The notes: generated by a model not told the origin, from the sequence alone. A stretch of 64,000 nt of DNA from Drechslerella dactyloides (GCA_020064725.1 JAGTWJ010000001.1:124001-188000), one strand, 5' to 3'. Counted from the stretch's first letter, positions 34,053-47,032 are shown. Numbers and translations are program-made.

Positions 34053-36070
34053 GAGTCATAGGGCAGCATCCATAAGAGGCTTGATTCAGTCGCCTGGCGG
34101 AGGAATGACTCGATAGCTCTCGGTTCTCAACCATATACACCTACCTGTCTCGAATATGCCTCTGGTGGATATATCATGATTTGAAACGGCCGAAAAATGG
34201 AGGACGGAATCCGAACCACGCGATCTTGATCTAGAATTTTAGACCAATGGAATTGAAAGGCGAGTACGCAGCCTTATCTTCGACGAAAAGTGTGTACTTG
34301 TGCTAAACGTCTGTATACGAAAAGCCTTCCTCCCGGATTCGGATTGGTTGGCTGCTTGGGTCTTGAGAGCTGCCAGCTATTCTCAGCTCTCGTCAGCTAC
34401 GAAGATTACGGATTGAGATGTGGAGTTTAGTGATATTAGTGACACAACATGAAGGCGTCGACTACAACAGCAGCCACCTAATCAATGTAACGTGATTTCC
34501 GTCTTGCCGTTTGTGCCGTCGAGGCATCCGAGATCCGGCCAGGGCCGGCTGTAATAGCAATCCTCAGTGCTCGCATCGGCTGCTGGAGGCACCCACCGAC
34601 GCGGACGCGGATGCATATTGGATGAGTCGCAGATGAACGACATCATACCAGAAGAAGCAGCCGTCCCCCGGCAGGGGCATACGCACACGAGCACGGCGCA
34701 GGCTGTGAGTTGATGACTGCGGGGAGCTGAATACCTGCTTTGGTACGCATCGCAATGTCCATCCCAGGAAGTTTTTCCGATCGCAGATGCAAACGAAACC
34801 TTAGCGAGCTCTGTTGGTCACCAGTCAATGAAAGGGGCCGGGTCTCACCAGCGTTAACGCGTCCGCCAGCTGCATCACGAGACGTCAGCCCGCTCGCCCT
34901 GAGTGGCCGACCGAGCGAGCGAGGAGAGCGCACGGAACTGGCCGAGGAATGAAGACGTGATCCAAGACGACTGGCCGCTCGGATGGAGTAATAACCTCTG
35001 ATGGACTTAATGCCGTTCCAGCTAGCCCGGCCGACTGGCTGCAGGCGACCTGATTAAATTCGCCAGGCCAGCGAGATCGCCCCGCAGTCTGGACGGGCTG
35101 CGAGATATGTATATCCTGTGATCGATCCATCTATCCCGCCCGCGAAGCCTTTTTCTCCGTCTCCATCGCATCCTCCCGACTCTCGATTCGAACCAACGTC
35201 TCGCGAGCGAGCTGCCGGCAGGGGAGGTCGCCGTAGGCACCGAGAGAGAGAACAACCGCCTGCTTCTCCTTCAAGTCAGCCGCAACCAGGCATCGAAGGG
35301 GCTCCGGACGAGAACCTTAGCTCTCGAAGGACATCCCGCCAACCCTGATCTCGTTTGTTGGACCCGCCATTCACGCTCTCGCTCTCGCGCGGGCGATTTA
35401 AACGCCGTTTGGAGAACACACCGGCCCAGTTGGTTGGACTCTGCCGCACCGTCTGCTCAGCTGGCCTCCATAATCTTCCTACTTGGGGGCCAAGCGGTTT
35501 GGCTCTGCGCTGGTTATTGAGTTTGCTCGACTTGAATCTTCCTCTTTCCGCCAGAGGATTCCCTTTTGGCTTTAAAGCTTCCATTTCGTCTGCAATAGTT
35601 CTACATTCAGCAGCGGTGTTGCAGCTCGAGCCCTCCACCACGCGCACAGCATTGGAGCCGAGAACCGATACTACATTACCACCGCCCTCGAGAAGCCGGC
35701 GGGGAGGCGGCCCTCTCGTCCAGACATCGTCACCCCTTAAGCAGGGTCACATTATATCGCACGGGGCTTCTGTATATTTCCTGCTCCCACCTCTTTTCTT
35801 TCTTTCCGTCTTTTCCTTCTTTCTCTCATCGCCACCCGACGATAGCTGCACTAGGAGACTTTGATGCTGCTGGTGTATCGCTACCCTTGCTATGCGTCGA
35901 CCTTCCTCCCAAACAGGTTTGACAGTTAGAGACGATACCAGTTATTGAACAAGCCTCTCACACGACCTGGAACTCGCCATACAGGTATCAGCTGTAGTGC
36001 TCCTTCAAGTAGAATTTACGCATCCTTCAGCATCCCACGAACGCATATAAGTTGACAAGAGGGGCAAATT
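34053..36070. other. Upstream region of the RBR ligase gene
   Basis: About 2 kb with no supported gene. A 169-codon plus-strand frame (35355-35864) overlaps a CT-rich zone and has no motifs; it is probably the promoter and leader of the ligase. Confidence 0.5.
35773..35830 (+). promoter_or_regulatory. CT-rich tract in the ligase promoter
   Basis: Long pyrimidine-rich stretch (blocks such as CCTCTTTTCTTTCTTTCC) about 240-300 nt before the ATG at 36071. Such tracts typically lie just upstream of transcription start sites in filamentous fungi. Confidence 0.45.
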
Positions 36071-39000
36071 ATGCCTACGGGACGCGTCCCACGGAAGAAA
36101 CTGAACTCACGAAAGAAACTCGTCATTGCCTTCTCGCCGCTACCGTCGCCAGAACTTATCCCAGTCGAAGACATGGAGCCAATCGTCCTAGATGGACCAG
36201 CTGAGGTCCAAGCGCCAAACTTGGCGCTTCCCGAACCTCTGCTGCCTGAGATGGAAATGCTCGACGTTGAACCGCTTCAGCCGAGGATACCTTCGCTTGA
36301 CGAGTGCCTAGCTGCCCTGCTCGTCTTGTTCCCTGACATCGACCCGAATTACGTTAGAGGGCTGCACGAAGAGCATGTCTGGAACGAGCATGCAAGTCTG
36401 ATGGATATATTGGTGGATATCGTTCTGGAAACCAATGGCAACTACCCCAAAATTCAGAGGGACGACAGGTCCACAAAAAGAAAGCGGGAAAGAAGCCCTT
36501 CCGATATGACGGCAGGTGAGCTCGACATAAAATACGGTAGCCTTCAGCGAAAGAACCCTGGGCCGGGTTATGTCAATCTAAGGTGAGTGCAGACCGTGAG
36601 AACTTCCCTTCGATTTTCTGGTACGCCTTAACCTACAAAGTACCAATCATCTGGTGATGGCTCCTCTCCGGCTATACGTGCAAAAGAGCTCATTGAACTT
36701 CGTCTTGAATCCTTGGCACGCAGCCTGAAGCACATCAGCGTTCTGTCATCCCGTTCATTTGGTTGTAAGGCATGGCACACTCGCCTTTTTGGTCATAAAC
36801 TACTCAATCCCACGCTGCGCCAATATGGTCTTGCTGCGTTATCAACACTCGTTGCCAGACTACTGACTTGTTACGATGGACTAGCCGCAAGCATCTACGA
36901 AACGCCTTTCCGTTCATTCCGGCTACCGCCATTGACGCCGAGTTTGCAAAAAGCCGGAACTTCATATTCCCAGCATACAGGAGTCTGGCTCAGGCAGAAG
37001 CGGATTATGAGAAGGCCGGCGTCAAGCCCTACAAGAAACTCGGTAGGACGAGGAAGGCGGTATCCGAAGATATCCTAGCACATGAGGGAGAAAGGCTTGG
37101 CATGGATGAGTACACAAGCTTTACGGATGAGTTAGGTGCCGCTCGAAGGATCTTTGAGCATTTGACCAGTAAGCTTACAAATGAACTGTCATACTATGAA
37201 CACAATCTCACCGAGTCTTTAGTTAAGGGTCGGATCAACGCTGGTGGCTTGGAAAACATCGAATCTATCGAGGGCTCCCCCGATGGTGCAGTTTTTGAAT
37301 GGTACGACCCAACCAAATATCCTCATAATTCCTCGGCTTTCTAATCCCTATCTAGTCAATGTTGTTACGACGAGGTCCCGTTCCTTCAATTGACACAATG
37401 CTCTGACGGGCACTTATTCTGCCTCGCGTGCGGGAGGCGAAACGCAGAGACGGAAATAGGCCAGCAAAAATATGTGCTTCGATGTATGGACAGCTCAGGA
37501 TGTCAGAAGGAGTTCCCCATCCATGAGGTAAAACGGTTCTGCGATGCAAAGATGCTGGAGGCATTGGAAAGATTGGAGCAGAGAGATGTACTCCGAAGGG
37601 TAGGTAATCGCAGTTGGCCCTATACAAACAAAATAAAATATCTAACTTGATACGTTCAGGCCGAGATTGACGATCTGTCGGAGTGTCCATTTTGCGATTT
37701 TGCCGCCATTCTTCCCCCAGTCGAAGACGACAGGGAATTCAGATGTCAAAACCCTGACTGCATGAAAATCAGCTGCCGCTTATGCGATAAAGAAACGCAT
37801 ATTCCACTAACCTGCGAGGAGAAGGCTAAAGAGGAGAGCTCGAGTCTAAGGAGGAATGTAGAGGAGGCAATGACAGAGGCCCTTCTACGAAAATGCGGGT
37901 ATGAAAGAGCCCTAGCCATATTCATCTGGATTAAGCGTTAATTTGCCCTAGGAAATGCGGTTTGCCATATGTGAAGGAAAGCGGCTGCAACAAGATGTAA
38001 GAGTCAACTCCATCACATCCTTGAGACTAAGTTACTGACGTTAGCTCTAGAGTTTGCTCTCGTTGTTCTGCAATTAACTGGTACGTCCCAATCTACAACC
38101 TGATCACCATTGATCTTTTGCTGACTGCTATTACCAGCTACCTTTGCTCGAAAGTGATCAAAGACTATAAGCATTTCAATGATCCGAATCGTGGAGGCAA
38201 AGTAGGGAATTGTCTTCTGTTCGACAACAGTAAGCTCTTGCATGTCTGAATATATATGATTGTAGTACAAGTCTGCTCACAACGTCCTCCGCAGCCGATG
38301 AACGACATCACAACGAAGTTCAGGCGGCAGAGCAAGCGGCAATAAACAAAATCCGCGCTGAAAATCCCGATATCAGTGAGGAAGAAATGCGCGTCCGACT
38401 CTCTAAAGTTGTCCTGGATAGCGAGCGCCAGAAGATCGACGAGGGTAATCGGCGACTTGGAATTAACAATCCGCAGCCCATCGTTCCCGTCAGGCCAGTC
38501 GTCGCTCAGCAGCCAGTCATGATGCCACCGAACCTCCCAGGTCAACCTGCCTACGTATTCCGAGCCGTCCCGGCGCCAGCTGGACACCATCATTACGCCG
38601 TTCCTCAGGTAATATATCAGCCCATCCAGGTCCCTTTTCAACCAGTTCTGGTCCCGCATGTCCCGCCCAATCCGATCCAAATGGTCCCTCGACCTCTAGG
38701 AATCCCAAACGCGCCTCCAAATTTTCAACAGGAACTAAGGCATCCTTTGATCCAGGTCCCGCCCATCCCAATCCTTGGAAACCCAGTACCGTTCCTCGGT
38801 GGCCATCCTCCCGGATTTCCCGTTGCCGCAGCCATGCCACAGGCCAATCCACCCCAACCAGTGGGTATCTTCCAACGAGTTGCCGGCCTGCTTCCCATGG
38901 GAAGGCCGGTTATACGAGCACGCGCAGTGCCTATCCAGATGCCGCAAATGGCGATCCCGCAACCTGCCCCTCTCAATATCAACGTCCCGAATATGATGCC

Positions 39001-39283
39001 GATTCAAAATGCTAATCTGGCGGTCAACCCCCAGGGTAATCCACCCGCCCCGGTACCGGCACAGGAGAATGTGGGCTTTATACAAAGAAACTTCAATCTT
39101 GGTGGGAACAGACTAGTTGCGAGAGGCCGCCAGGCCATACGCAATCAAAACAATTTCAACGCTCGCCCGATAACTTTCATTGAAGATGATGTTCGAGGTC
39201 TTCAACCTTTCAACAACAAGCCGGGGCAGATGTCGCCGGCGAGGAACCGACCAGCAAAGATTGCGAAACGCGGCTCCAGGTAA
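36071..39283 (+). CDS. RBR-type E3 ubiquitin ligase, RNF216/TRIAD3-like
   Basis: At least nine exons. Firm ones: 36071-36582, 36885-37301, 37356-37599, 37660-37898, 37952-37996, 38051-38080, 38138-38229 and 38295-39283, plus one exon between 36583 and 36884 whose edges do not fit (see findings). The catalytic part follows RNF216 step by step: RING1 (ECQCCYDEVPFLQLTQCSDG, HLFCLAC), the in-between domain (CPFCDFAAILPPVEDDREF..CQNPDC..CRLC..LTCEE) and RING2 (KCGKCGLPYVKESGCNKIVC..C..INCYLCSKVIKDYKHF). In RBR ligases a RING2 cysteine accepts ubiquitin from the E2 before transfer; by alignment it is the Cys of NKIVC. The helical tail after RING2 (ERHHNEVQAAEQAAINK) also matches. N-terminal residues 1-170 are acidic with a basic KRKRER patch; the C-terminal 300 residues are Pro/Val/Asn-rich and probably disordered. 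Substrates are unknown; a cytosolic or nuclear location is likely. Confidence 0.85.
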
Positions 39284-41566
39284 CGGAACCCGCTTTTGCT
39301 TTATCCTTACCGTCAGTGCCTTTCGGCTATCTTTGTCCATCTTGGCACAGAGTTCCCAGGGCAAGTCGTCGGATCCAGTTTACACACGGGCTCTCACCAT
39401 GATTATTCGTTCTCTATTACCCTTTATTACGACCTCTATGAGTTTTCTTCGCGCCCTTATTGGTATATCACAGTACCTAGTTTTCGAGATATCTTTTTTT
39501 AATATGCTTGGCTCGCAGTTGGTCTGATAGCGGTGCTTGTGCTCTTGATTTTTTGTCTTTCTATAGGCGGGATTTTTCTTTACAGCGCAAAAGGCGTTTC
39601 CATCGGACAACTGCCCTCCAGGTAAGAGAGGAGGCAGCGTTTTATAATCTGGTTCCTTAGCAACTTTTCGCTACCCGCTATCCTTTTTCTTCTCTACGCG
39701 TTCTCTAGTAATTATTGTGAATGGATAACTCTTGAATGTATATATCAAAACCGCAAGCGAACACCAGAACGATCAACTGAGATTATTGTAGTAAGTATTG
39801 AAGATATTGAATTTTTCAAACAAGCCTTCGATAGTACATCAGATTCTCGCCATTTCCGGGTCGTTATCCACTCTTTCGGTGGAACGATCCTGCACTTTCT
39901 TTCTAAGAACGAATATAACTATCATGATCCAAACGATGATCAGAACGACAGTTGCAGTAACAGGTGCCACCACTATCCCCAACGTAATATTGACGGGTAC
40001 ATTATTGAAGAGACGGTTCCATTCCTGTCTATCCATCTCTGTTGACGCCTGCGACCGAGTTTGATAGCGGACTTGTCGCACACTTCTGGGATGTACTCGG
40101 TTGCCTGTTTGTCCAATGGGTCCAGATCGATGCAGGCGTAGAATCTGGTATCTCTTGGGCAGTCCTCTAGCAGAGATAGCTGGGCTGGTAGTAGTGTTAG
40201 CATAGAATCAAGTTACGATAATCTGATATTGGTATAGAACTGAGACGAATACCGCCAACTACATTGCCAACTTTCAATCCTCGCTATTCTCGAATGTTAC
40301 AGAATGCAATATATACTCAAGTATGCGTATATAGGAGATTGATACGGTGGCTACATACTGTGCGATCTAGACTAACTAACGAGCCAACTGGAGGGGAACC
40401 AAGCGCTCTTGCAAAGGTTGGATGGAGTACTTTTCTACCAAATATCGTTATCAGGCTAACGCGCGTACGGTTGCTCTAAATAGTATCGTTTTAAATTTGA
40501 TATCACCCTACAAATGTAGGCGTCGAGACGAATAGTATCTAGAGAAAGATCTTGCGAAAACCTTTCGATGTGAACTTTAGAATTATCGCTGGTTGATGGC
40601 TATGGCGTTCAAAATGTACATATCAACGCCTAACTTGAAGACCGCATGTCCATCATTATATAAAACATGAGAGCCCTCGAATTCAAAATATCATAGTTAC
40701 CGATTTGTTGTGATAGAGCAATCATGAATGCATGAATAAGTTGTTATATATTGATACTGCTACAATCGATCACCTGTCGTACTTTGGGGTGGCACATGCC
40801 GTTAAGATACATTACATGCGTTGAAGCAAACAGCTTGCAGTACTTTCTCAAAATATTAATAGAACGCGGCTGGTATAAAACGCGCTGTTGTCTTTTGTTG
40901 TCGAATGTCTGGCCTGATCTATGCCAGCCTGACCGGGAATTGAATTCTATACATATCCAGATTCTTTATATATCTCATGATTGCTATTAGCCAAGGCAAA
41001 TGTGCAAACAAAAAAGGCCCGTCTATCTCGTAGCCTTTGTAGATCGAGTTTAGTGATACATTATGCGCCGATAGAATAGACGGCGAAATATCTGAGTCCA
41101 TAATGTGTAATTATTGGTCGCCGCAGCTGCGGAGACCTATGAAACTCAACTCACAAGATCTTGAATACATCATGACATATTTCGCCTCGTGTCCAGAAAG
41201 TCAACGATTCGTTAACCTACGCGGACTGACTCCCGGGATCCCTAGGTCCCAAAATAAGTAGCCGACTACAATCAATCGTATATATATCGCTGCATATGAT
41301 GAAACTTAAATCGCGCCGTAAACTAATGCAAGATTTATTCAATTACAAATACAGTGACATGTGCAACTATCTCTCGGTTACTATGTATACGTGAAGTTCA
41401 TGTCGACAATCATCGATGCATGAACCAACATCCATATATATAGGCTCTCCAAGGATCCGACCTGCAGACTGACGGCGAGATCCATCGACCCACAACCGCA
41501 ACTATGCTAAGAATAGATATTTCAAAAACAATCTGTAAGCCGTGGCTTTTTCTGTCGGACTTCCCG
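39284..41566. other. Convergent region between ligase and secreted-protein genes
   Basis: About 2.3 kb. It holds the possible gene remnant at 39839-40184; the rest (40500-41560) is AT-rich with TATA-like stretches and no coding signal. Confidence 0.5.
39839..40184 (-). pseudogene. Possible remnant or last exons of a single-pass membrane protein
   Basis: Two open stretches on the minus strand have protein-like composition. The first starts after a good intron end (branch GCTAAC, CTACCAG acceptor, exon from 40184) and encodes a Cys-containing segment (LEDCPRDTRFYACIDLDPLD..ATEYIPE). The second, one frame away, encodes DRQEWNRLFNNVPVNITLG, a strong membrane helix (APVTATVVLIIVWIMIVIFV) and a basic then acidic tail (LRKKVQDRSTERVDN) ending at TGA 39841-39839. 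A GT..AG pair that keeps the frame exists between them but would make an intron of only 35 nt. No upstream exon with a start codon was found. It may be the 3' part of a type I membrane protein whose 5' part has decayed, or a gene with atypical introns. Confidence 0.35.
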
Positions 41567-43575
41567 CTAATTTACACAAGCCCCGGATGCTACTGAAGCC
41601 GTGACATTAATGTCCCTGATGAAAAATTCGCCGGCGGCCAACTGCACAGGTTCCATAGTATGGGTTCTCGTGGTGTTCCGCCAGCCTGGATTCTGCCAAG
41701 TTGTATTCTGTGATTTGACCAGATCTTCGTTCTCATCGACAATGCTGGAATATGCACTAATCTCAATCCCGACAATGCCATCCCACGGATCTCCACCCGA
41801 GCTGTTAGAATCCATTGGAAAAACATGTCGGAAATAGGCTCGGACGTCTGCTACACCGTCGAGATAGGGATATATCACTGGCGGTGGAGGCATGGCTGGG
41901 ACCGTGCCTGGCAGAATCGGCACAGGGATTGAGGGTGTCGGCATAGTGCTTGATGACTCGGACGTGGCCGTACTGAAGGACGCTTCTATGGCGCCCGATA
42001 GCATCGACACTTCCTTGGGAATATTGGTCAGAGGAGTTGTTGGCGTCGAATCAGGCGCTCGGGAAGTTGCACTGGAATGCCGTTCGTGTTCGTCTGTTAT
42101 CATACTGCTTGGCGTCGTCGATGCCGGCGCTCGCCGCAGCAGGGTACCGTCCGATACCGACATAGTGCTTCCTGATGTCATGGTAGAAGATTCCAACGAC
42201 GACATGGCGTTATGCGATGACATTGTTGTGGTGTCTCCCGATGTCATCATGGTGGATTGCGTCGCTACCATAGTGTTGTGCGAAGCTAATGTTGGCATAG
42301 TGCCGGAAGACTCTGATGTGGTGGTAGTCCATGTCATCGACGCCTGCGTAGTGTCCGTCCACGTCAACATGGTGCCCGTTGGTGTGAACGAAAACTTAGG
42401 CATTTGCGGCATCATATCAGTTGACGGCGACGACGAAACTACAGGTGTCTGCGGAAGCACTATCTTATTCGGAGTGTACGTTTCATACGGTGGTTTCGTG
42501 ACGCTACCGACTAGCGGCTGTCTGATGGTGAGGACGGTGTGGACTCCTTGGGCAGAAGAGTGCCCTGGTGGCAGCAGGGCGCGAATGACGATAGATCGCG
42601 CTCGGCGGATACCGAATCGAATGGTGTCATAGTCCTGTGTCAAGGGCCAGGAAAATGTGATCGAGTTGAGACGGAATGTTGTGTTATTCGCGGCTTTAAT
42701 GACGTACCGTGGCGCGCGATTCTTACCGTCTATAAGGGTCAGATTTTGGTCACCGCGGTAGTAGAGCGCACGAGGAGTGTAGTTAGAATCCCAGATTCTA
42801 TTAAGCCGTGTGCCGTTGGGAGCAAATGCACCCCACGAAGTACCATTCAAGGCATCTGGGGCGTAAGCGCAAATGGTCTTTTGCAAGCAATCTCCAATGA
42901 CCGGGCTTGGTTGTGTATTGAGGCAGGCTACACCGGGGAATGGCATGGGGCAAGTGTATGGCCGCCAGCGTGGGTCCCAGTCGAAGTTTTTATATTCAAG
43001 GTGGTTACCATCCAAGAGAAAGTTGGGAACTGCGGTTCGAAACTGTAGTTTGCATTTCACAGACGTTAGAACTCCGAAGCTTTTGGTAATTAATATTGTT
43101 TTCCGGGGTTTGAAGGAATGGAAATATCAAGAAGCCCCGATGCGCGCGTCGGCGTCGACGTATCAGATGCATAACATCAAGGTTTGATGTATAGCGTGCA
43201 CCCGTGCATTGCTCTGCAAGTACCGCCAGTGTAAAGGCCATGCATATCCAGATGGACGCTCGATTATCATTGAGTCATCAAGGCATATACTCGCATCGCC
43301 TGGGATGTTGAAACCTCTAATGTCTACAGTACCCCAGGCTGCACATCCGAGACCAGGTTCACACAACGGATTCACGGATATAAATCTTGTGCGTACCAGT
43401 CACTGTGAACTGTATGATTTTACCTAATATGACTGGAAGAACTTACGTCTAAAAGCCGGTTGCAAGTACTTTCGTGCATATCATTATGGCTACTCCCCAA
43501 AACTGGAGCCAGTACGACCAGCATATTTGCCAAGAGGCCTAGTAGCCAGTGGTATTGAGGTCGCATTGGCGCCAT
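41567..43575 (-). CDS. Secreted Ser/Thr-rich glycoprotein of unknown function
   Basis: Large last exon (43042-41567) plus two upstream exons. Best in-frame model: 43575-43424, 43385-43202, 43042-41567 (complement), 603 residues. The N-terminus has a signal peptide (HWLLGLLANMLVVLAPVLGS). A Cys-containing middle follows, with CEPGLGCAAWGTVDI, CPMPFPGVACL and CLQKTICAYAPDALNGTSW. Next is a mucin-like stretch rich in Ser, Thr and Met (TTTTSESSGTMPTL and similar), then Pro-rich PVPILPGTVPAMPPPPV and a C-terminal domain (VRAYFRHVFPMDSNSSGGDP). Many N-x-S/T sites and the Ser/Thr region suggest a heavily glycosylated cell-wall or extracellular protein. There is no C-terminal hydrophobic tail, so no GPI anchor. 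No family was recognised. Exon joins are uncertain: the stronger donor at 43446 (GTAAGT) does not keep frame with exon 2, and the model used needs a 38-nt intron. Confidence 0.6.
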
Positions 43576-44478
43576 CAAAAAATTTGAAGGATGAAAATAC
43601 TATTCAATATATGAGTGAGGCTCGATAGACGACCTATAGGTGATTATCGAAGACAGCCAGTGGGAATATGATGGAGGTGTAACACGCCTTCGATCGGACT
43701 TCTCCAAGGCTTTGTGTGTCTGAAGGACTGGGGTACGTATTTGTACACGATATTAGCGAAGTGGCTTTATAGCTGCTATCCATATGGATAAGCTTTGGTT
43801 GTGATTAGAGAAGTTGATCGCAGACAGGTATAAAACTAAATACTACCACGGATACTGTGCCATGGTGCTCATCACCACAGAGGTTCAAGTTGGCCACTTG
43901 CCTCTTGAGATGATACGACTACGGATATGATGAGTTCCCAGGTCAGTTTCACGTAAGTGCTTATATGTTCCTGTTGTACAGTCAATTCGCCGTTGTGAAT
44001 TAGCTGGCAGCAGGAACCCAAATGGCAAAGGACAAGTTATAAATTGCAAGGTGAGGCTGTCGGATGAATCTAGCTGTCATCCTGTGCCAGGGACCGTTGG
44101 AAGAATATTGTGGCAACGATACTCTTATATAGTATACGGTGTCTCGTACGTCAAACCATATTGGAATAGATGAAACGGAATATCATACTTAAGGCTAAGC
44201 TAGTGGCATCAACAAAACCGAACTGACTGTTTCGTCTGTTGGGAGTTCCGTGTTGGTTGTTGCAAAACGGAATCGGTCTTGGCACTGCGCTTGGAACGTC
44301 GCTAGAGACTCACGTGATCACGGGCGCCCCAACGCCGTTCTGCGTGTGACGCAAGCCGGCTGACGAATCAGAACGCCAACGCCGCAACTTCCAGCCAGAT
44401 ATCTGGGCTCGATGGTCGCGTTCTGGCAGACATCACAGCACCTTACGAGCACTTCGCGAATCGACATCATCCTCTAAG
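43576..44478. promoter_or_regulatory. Divergent promoter region, secreted protein and PI31
   Basis: About 900 nt between two start codons pointing away from each other. No further gene is seen. Confidence 0.45.
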
Positions 44479-45746
44479 ATGGCGACTAATCCACTCGATC
44501 GATCCAGCATCTCCAAGCTGATAACCTCAAGTTTGGGCGGGACCGATGATGACCCCGCGTCGCGAGCCCCGCTTCGCAACGCCACCGAAGCCATCGCGGC
44601 TCTTGCACATGCCTGCATGATAGCAGTGGGATTCAAGCTGCTCGGCTTTGATGAGGAAGATCGAATAGGTATGGCTATGCTGCACGCTTACAACCTGTTC
44701 CTTCCTCGGCGTTTTCCAATATTAACGACAGATGGGATGGGCAAACAGACGAGCCGATAGACTCCACAGCATTGAAACCGCTCCCGTCACAATGGAACGC
44801 CTCTGCGTCCTCTTTCGGGTTCAGATACTCCCATACCCAGTCCGCAATGATGTTCCTCATTAAAATCAACCGCCTGGGTGGCAAAGTCGTGATAATGGGA
44901 TTAGGTATCGGAGACGACAAGACGGCAACAATGGAGCTCCTCACCAAAGATTGGATATCAGAATCTTTCTTCGCCCAGGATACAGAAACGAGCAAACGTC
45001 CTGTTGACGAAGCTTACATTTCACCCTCGCGTATGAGTGACCTGATTGGTACATACCAAAAGAGCATCATCCAGAAGCTCGTCCCCGGTCTACATAAGCC
45101 TGGATATGAGGAGGCGGCTGAAGCGGTTAATTCCGCCTCAGCATCTGGCACAAGCTCAGCTAGGTCAGGAAATGCTGAACCGCTTGCACCGCCGCCGGGG
45201 TTGTATGGACCTGGCGATCATGATCCGTTGAGGATCCCATCAAGAAACCCGAGGGCGCCGCTACGCAATCCTGATGACCCCCCTGGCTTCGAAGACGAGT
45301 ATGAAATTAATCGCCCGCCGGGAAATCCGTGGGCGTTTCCCGGCGGCGGAGGGGGTGGAAGGAACCCCTATCGGATTGGAGATGACGACCTGAATCCGCC
45401 TGGGCTTGGCCCCAATGCACCGTTGAGGGGACCTTTCTTCGGGGAGGAGGGAGGCAACGGAATGTTTGTGGGACCGAACCATCCAATGTTTGGCGGCCGA
45501 CAAGGAGGAATTCCTGATCCTAGGTAACAGCGAGCTTTCTTGCCTGGAATTTCTGCACCCAGTAAATGCTTTCCATCTGAGTGCTAACAGCTCTGCTGCA
45601 GGTTTCCGCCAGGCTCAAGGTATGATCCTATAGGGCCCGGAGAAAGGCCCCAAGGAGGATTTGGGGGCCCGAGAGGTGGCCTCCCTCGTGGCCCTGGTGG
45701 CCCAGGAAGCGGATTTGGTGGGTTTGGGTCTGGTGACTTCATTTAA
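44479..45746 (+). CDS. FUB1: PI31-type proteasome regulator
   Basis: Exons 44479-44668, 44749-45523 and 45602-45746 give 369 residues in frame. PI31 (yeast Fub1) binds the 20S proteasome and modulates its activity and assembly or transport. The N-terminal FP (Fbxo7/PI31) domain, about residues 10-150, is recognisable by PLPSQWNASASSFGFRYSH followed by FLIKINRLGGKVVIMGLGIG and DDKTATMEL. The C-terminal half is the expected Pro/Gly/Arg-rich, disordered proteasome-binding region (APLRNPDDPPGFEDEY; NPPGLGPNAPLRGPF), ending in a Gly-Phe tail. The first acceptor was taken at 44748 because it is the only one that keeps frame with the donor at 44669; using the closer CAG at 44729-44731 would run into a stop. 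It lies tail-to-tail with the C2H2 factor gene across 3.8 kb. Confidence 0.88.
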
Positions 45747-47032
45747 CTAGCATTCAAAGGATCCAATTCTGGACCTGGATGCAGGCAGGCCGTTCCAACG
45801 GGCTGAGAAGGACTTTGCCGTCACGTTATTTTCACCGGCCCATCCAATTATTAATCGTTGAACGCGGAGCAGGGTTTCTCAGCAGTGCAGGATATGACAC
45901 TCAGGACGGTCACACCAGACTGAATAATGACCAATCGTTGGTGAACGCGATGGACATCTGACTGCGCTGCAATCAACTCTCTCCCCATTCGTATACTATC
46001 CTTCCATTTCCGTCTAAAATTTGTGGACCAAGAAATATCCAGATCCATCGTGAGAATCGAGATTATGATGCCCGTCCGCCCGATATGACCTCAGCATGAG
46101 CTATTTATTCATTGGAACATGGTCTGGTGTGCACACCAGGAAAGAGTGTGCCGCTGAAATTTCATGCCATGCCAGAGCGTTCGCCCGCGTGGTTCGGCAT
46201 TGCCTTTGCCCTGCCGTCCGAGCTTTGGCGGCGCTTCGAGCATCATGCGATTCATGCAGCCATACCCAAGCCTGTTGGCTTAGTCACTCGCTGAATAGCC
46301 TCTCAGATGTGTTGCCGAGCGATGTCTCACAATCTCGAAAGCCTTGCGAGCCCTCGCCAACGGCGACCCTTCATGACTCGGCTTAATGGCATCGACGGCC
46401 TTGCGTGTCTACGGACCCTGGTAGGGACGAGGTACAGTACACATGGAGCTCGGAAAGAAATGATGCCTGCAGGCAAGATGCGCAAACGACGTCCATGCAT
46501 ATGCCCATACGCACCGACGCGCCGTCCTAAATATCCCATTGCTGCAGCTTGTGCAAACGCGAATACATGATAAGAAGGATTCCGGCATTCGCGTTCGGGC
46601 TCTCCGAATTGCGAGCCAAGTGGGCGTGAAGGAAAATCCCGATCGATCCAAGTCAGATGCAAGTATTGCCAATAATATGAACAATGGGAACGTCAACAGC
46701 GTCATACCAACATAATCGGGAACCGAAAGGCAATCAACTAGGCATTATCACGGCACACAAAAGCTAGTGCCGAGCAGCCACCTTGCAGGCGGAGACTTTC
46801 CACTGCATTTGGGCTTGCATGTTACCCTTTTGTGGCTACAACGGCCCAAGGACTGAAATCTCGGGTCCGTATTGCGTAGACTCATTTCACATTTGACAGC
46901 TGAGCTTTGCTCAAGGATGGCTTCGAGAGACGGTTCGCATGAAACAAGGCGCCCATTATCCGAGCCCCAGCCAGTCCCTTGGCCGTTAATTCGTCGAATG
47001 GTCCGTCATGGTCTCGGATTTCGGGTTCTTAT

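Noticed and set aside
35355..35864. 169-codon plus-strand frame before the RBR ligase
   Set aside because: It runs through the CT-rich promoter tract and ends before the ligase ATG; no motif.
41892..42632. 246-codon plus-strand frame rich in Val and Asp
   Set aside because: Antisense shadow of the Ser/Thr-rich region of the secreted protein; the Val/Asp bias is the mirror of Thr/Ser codons.
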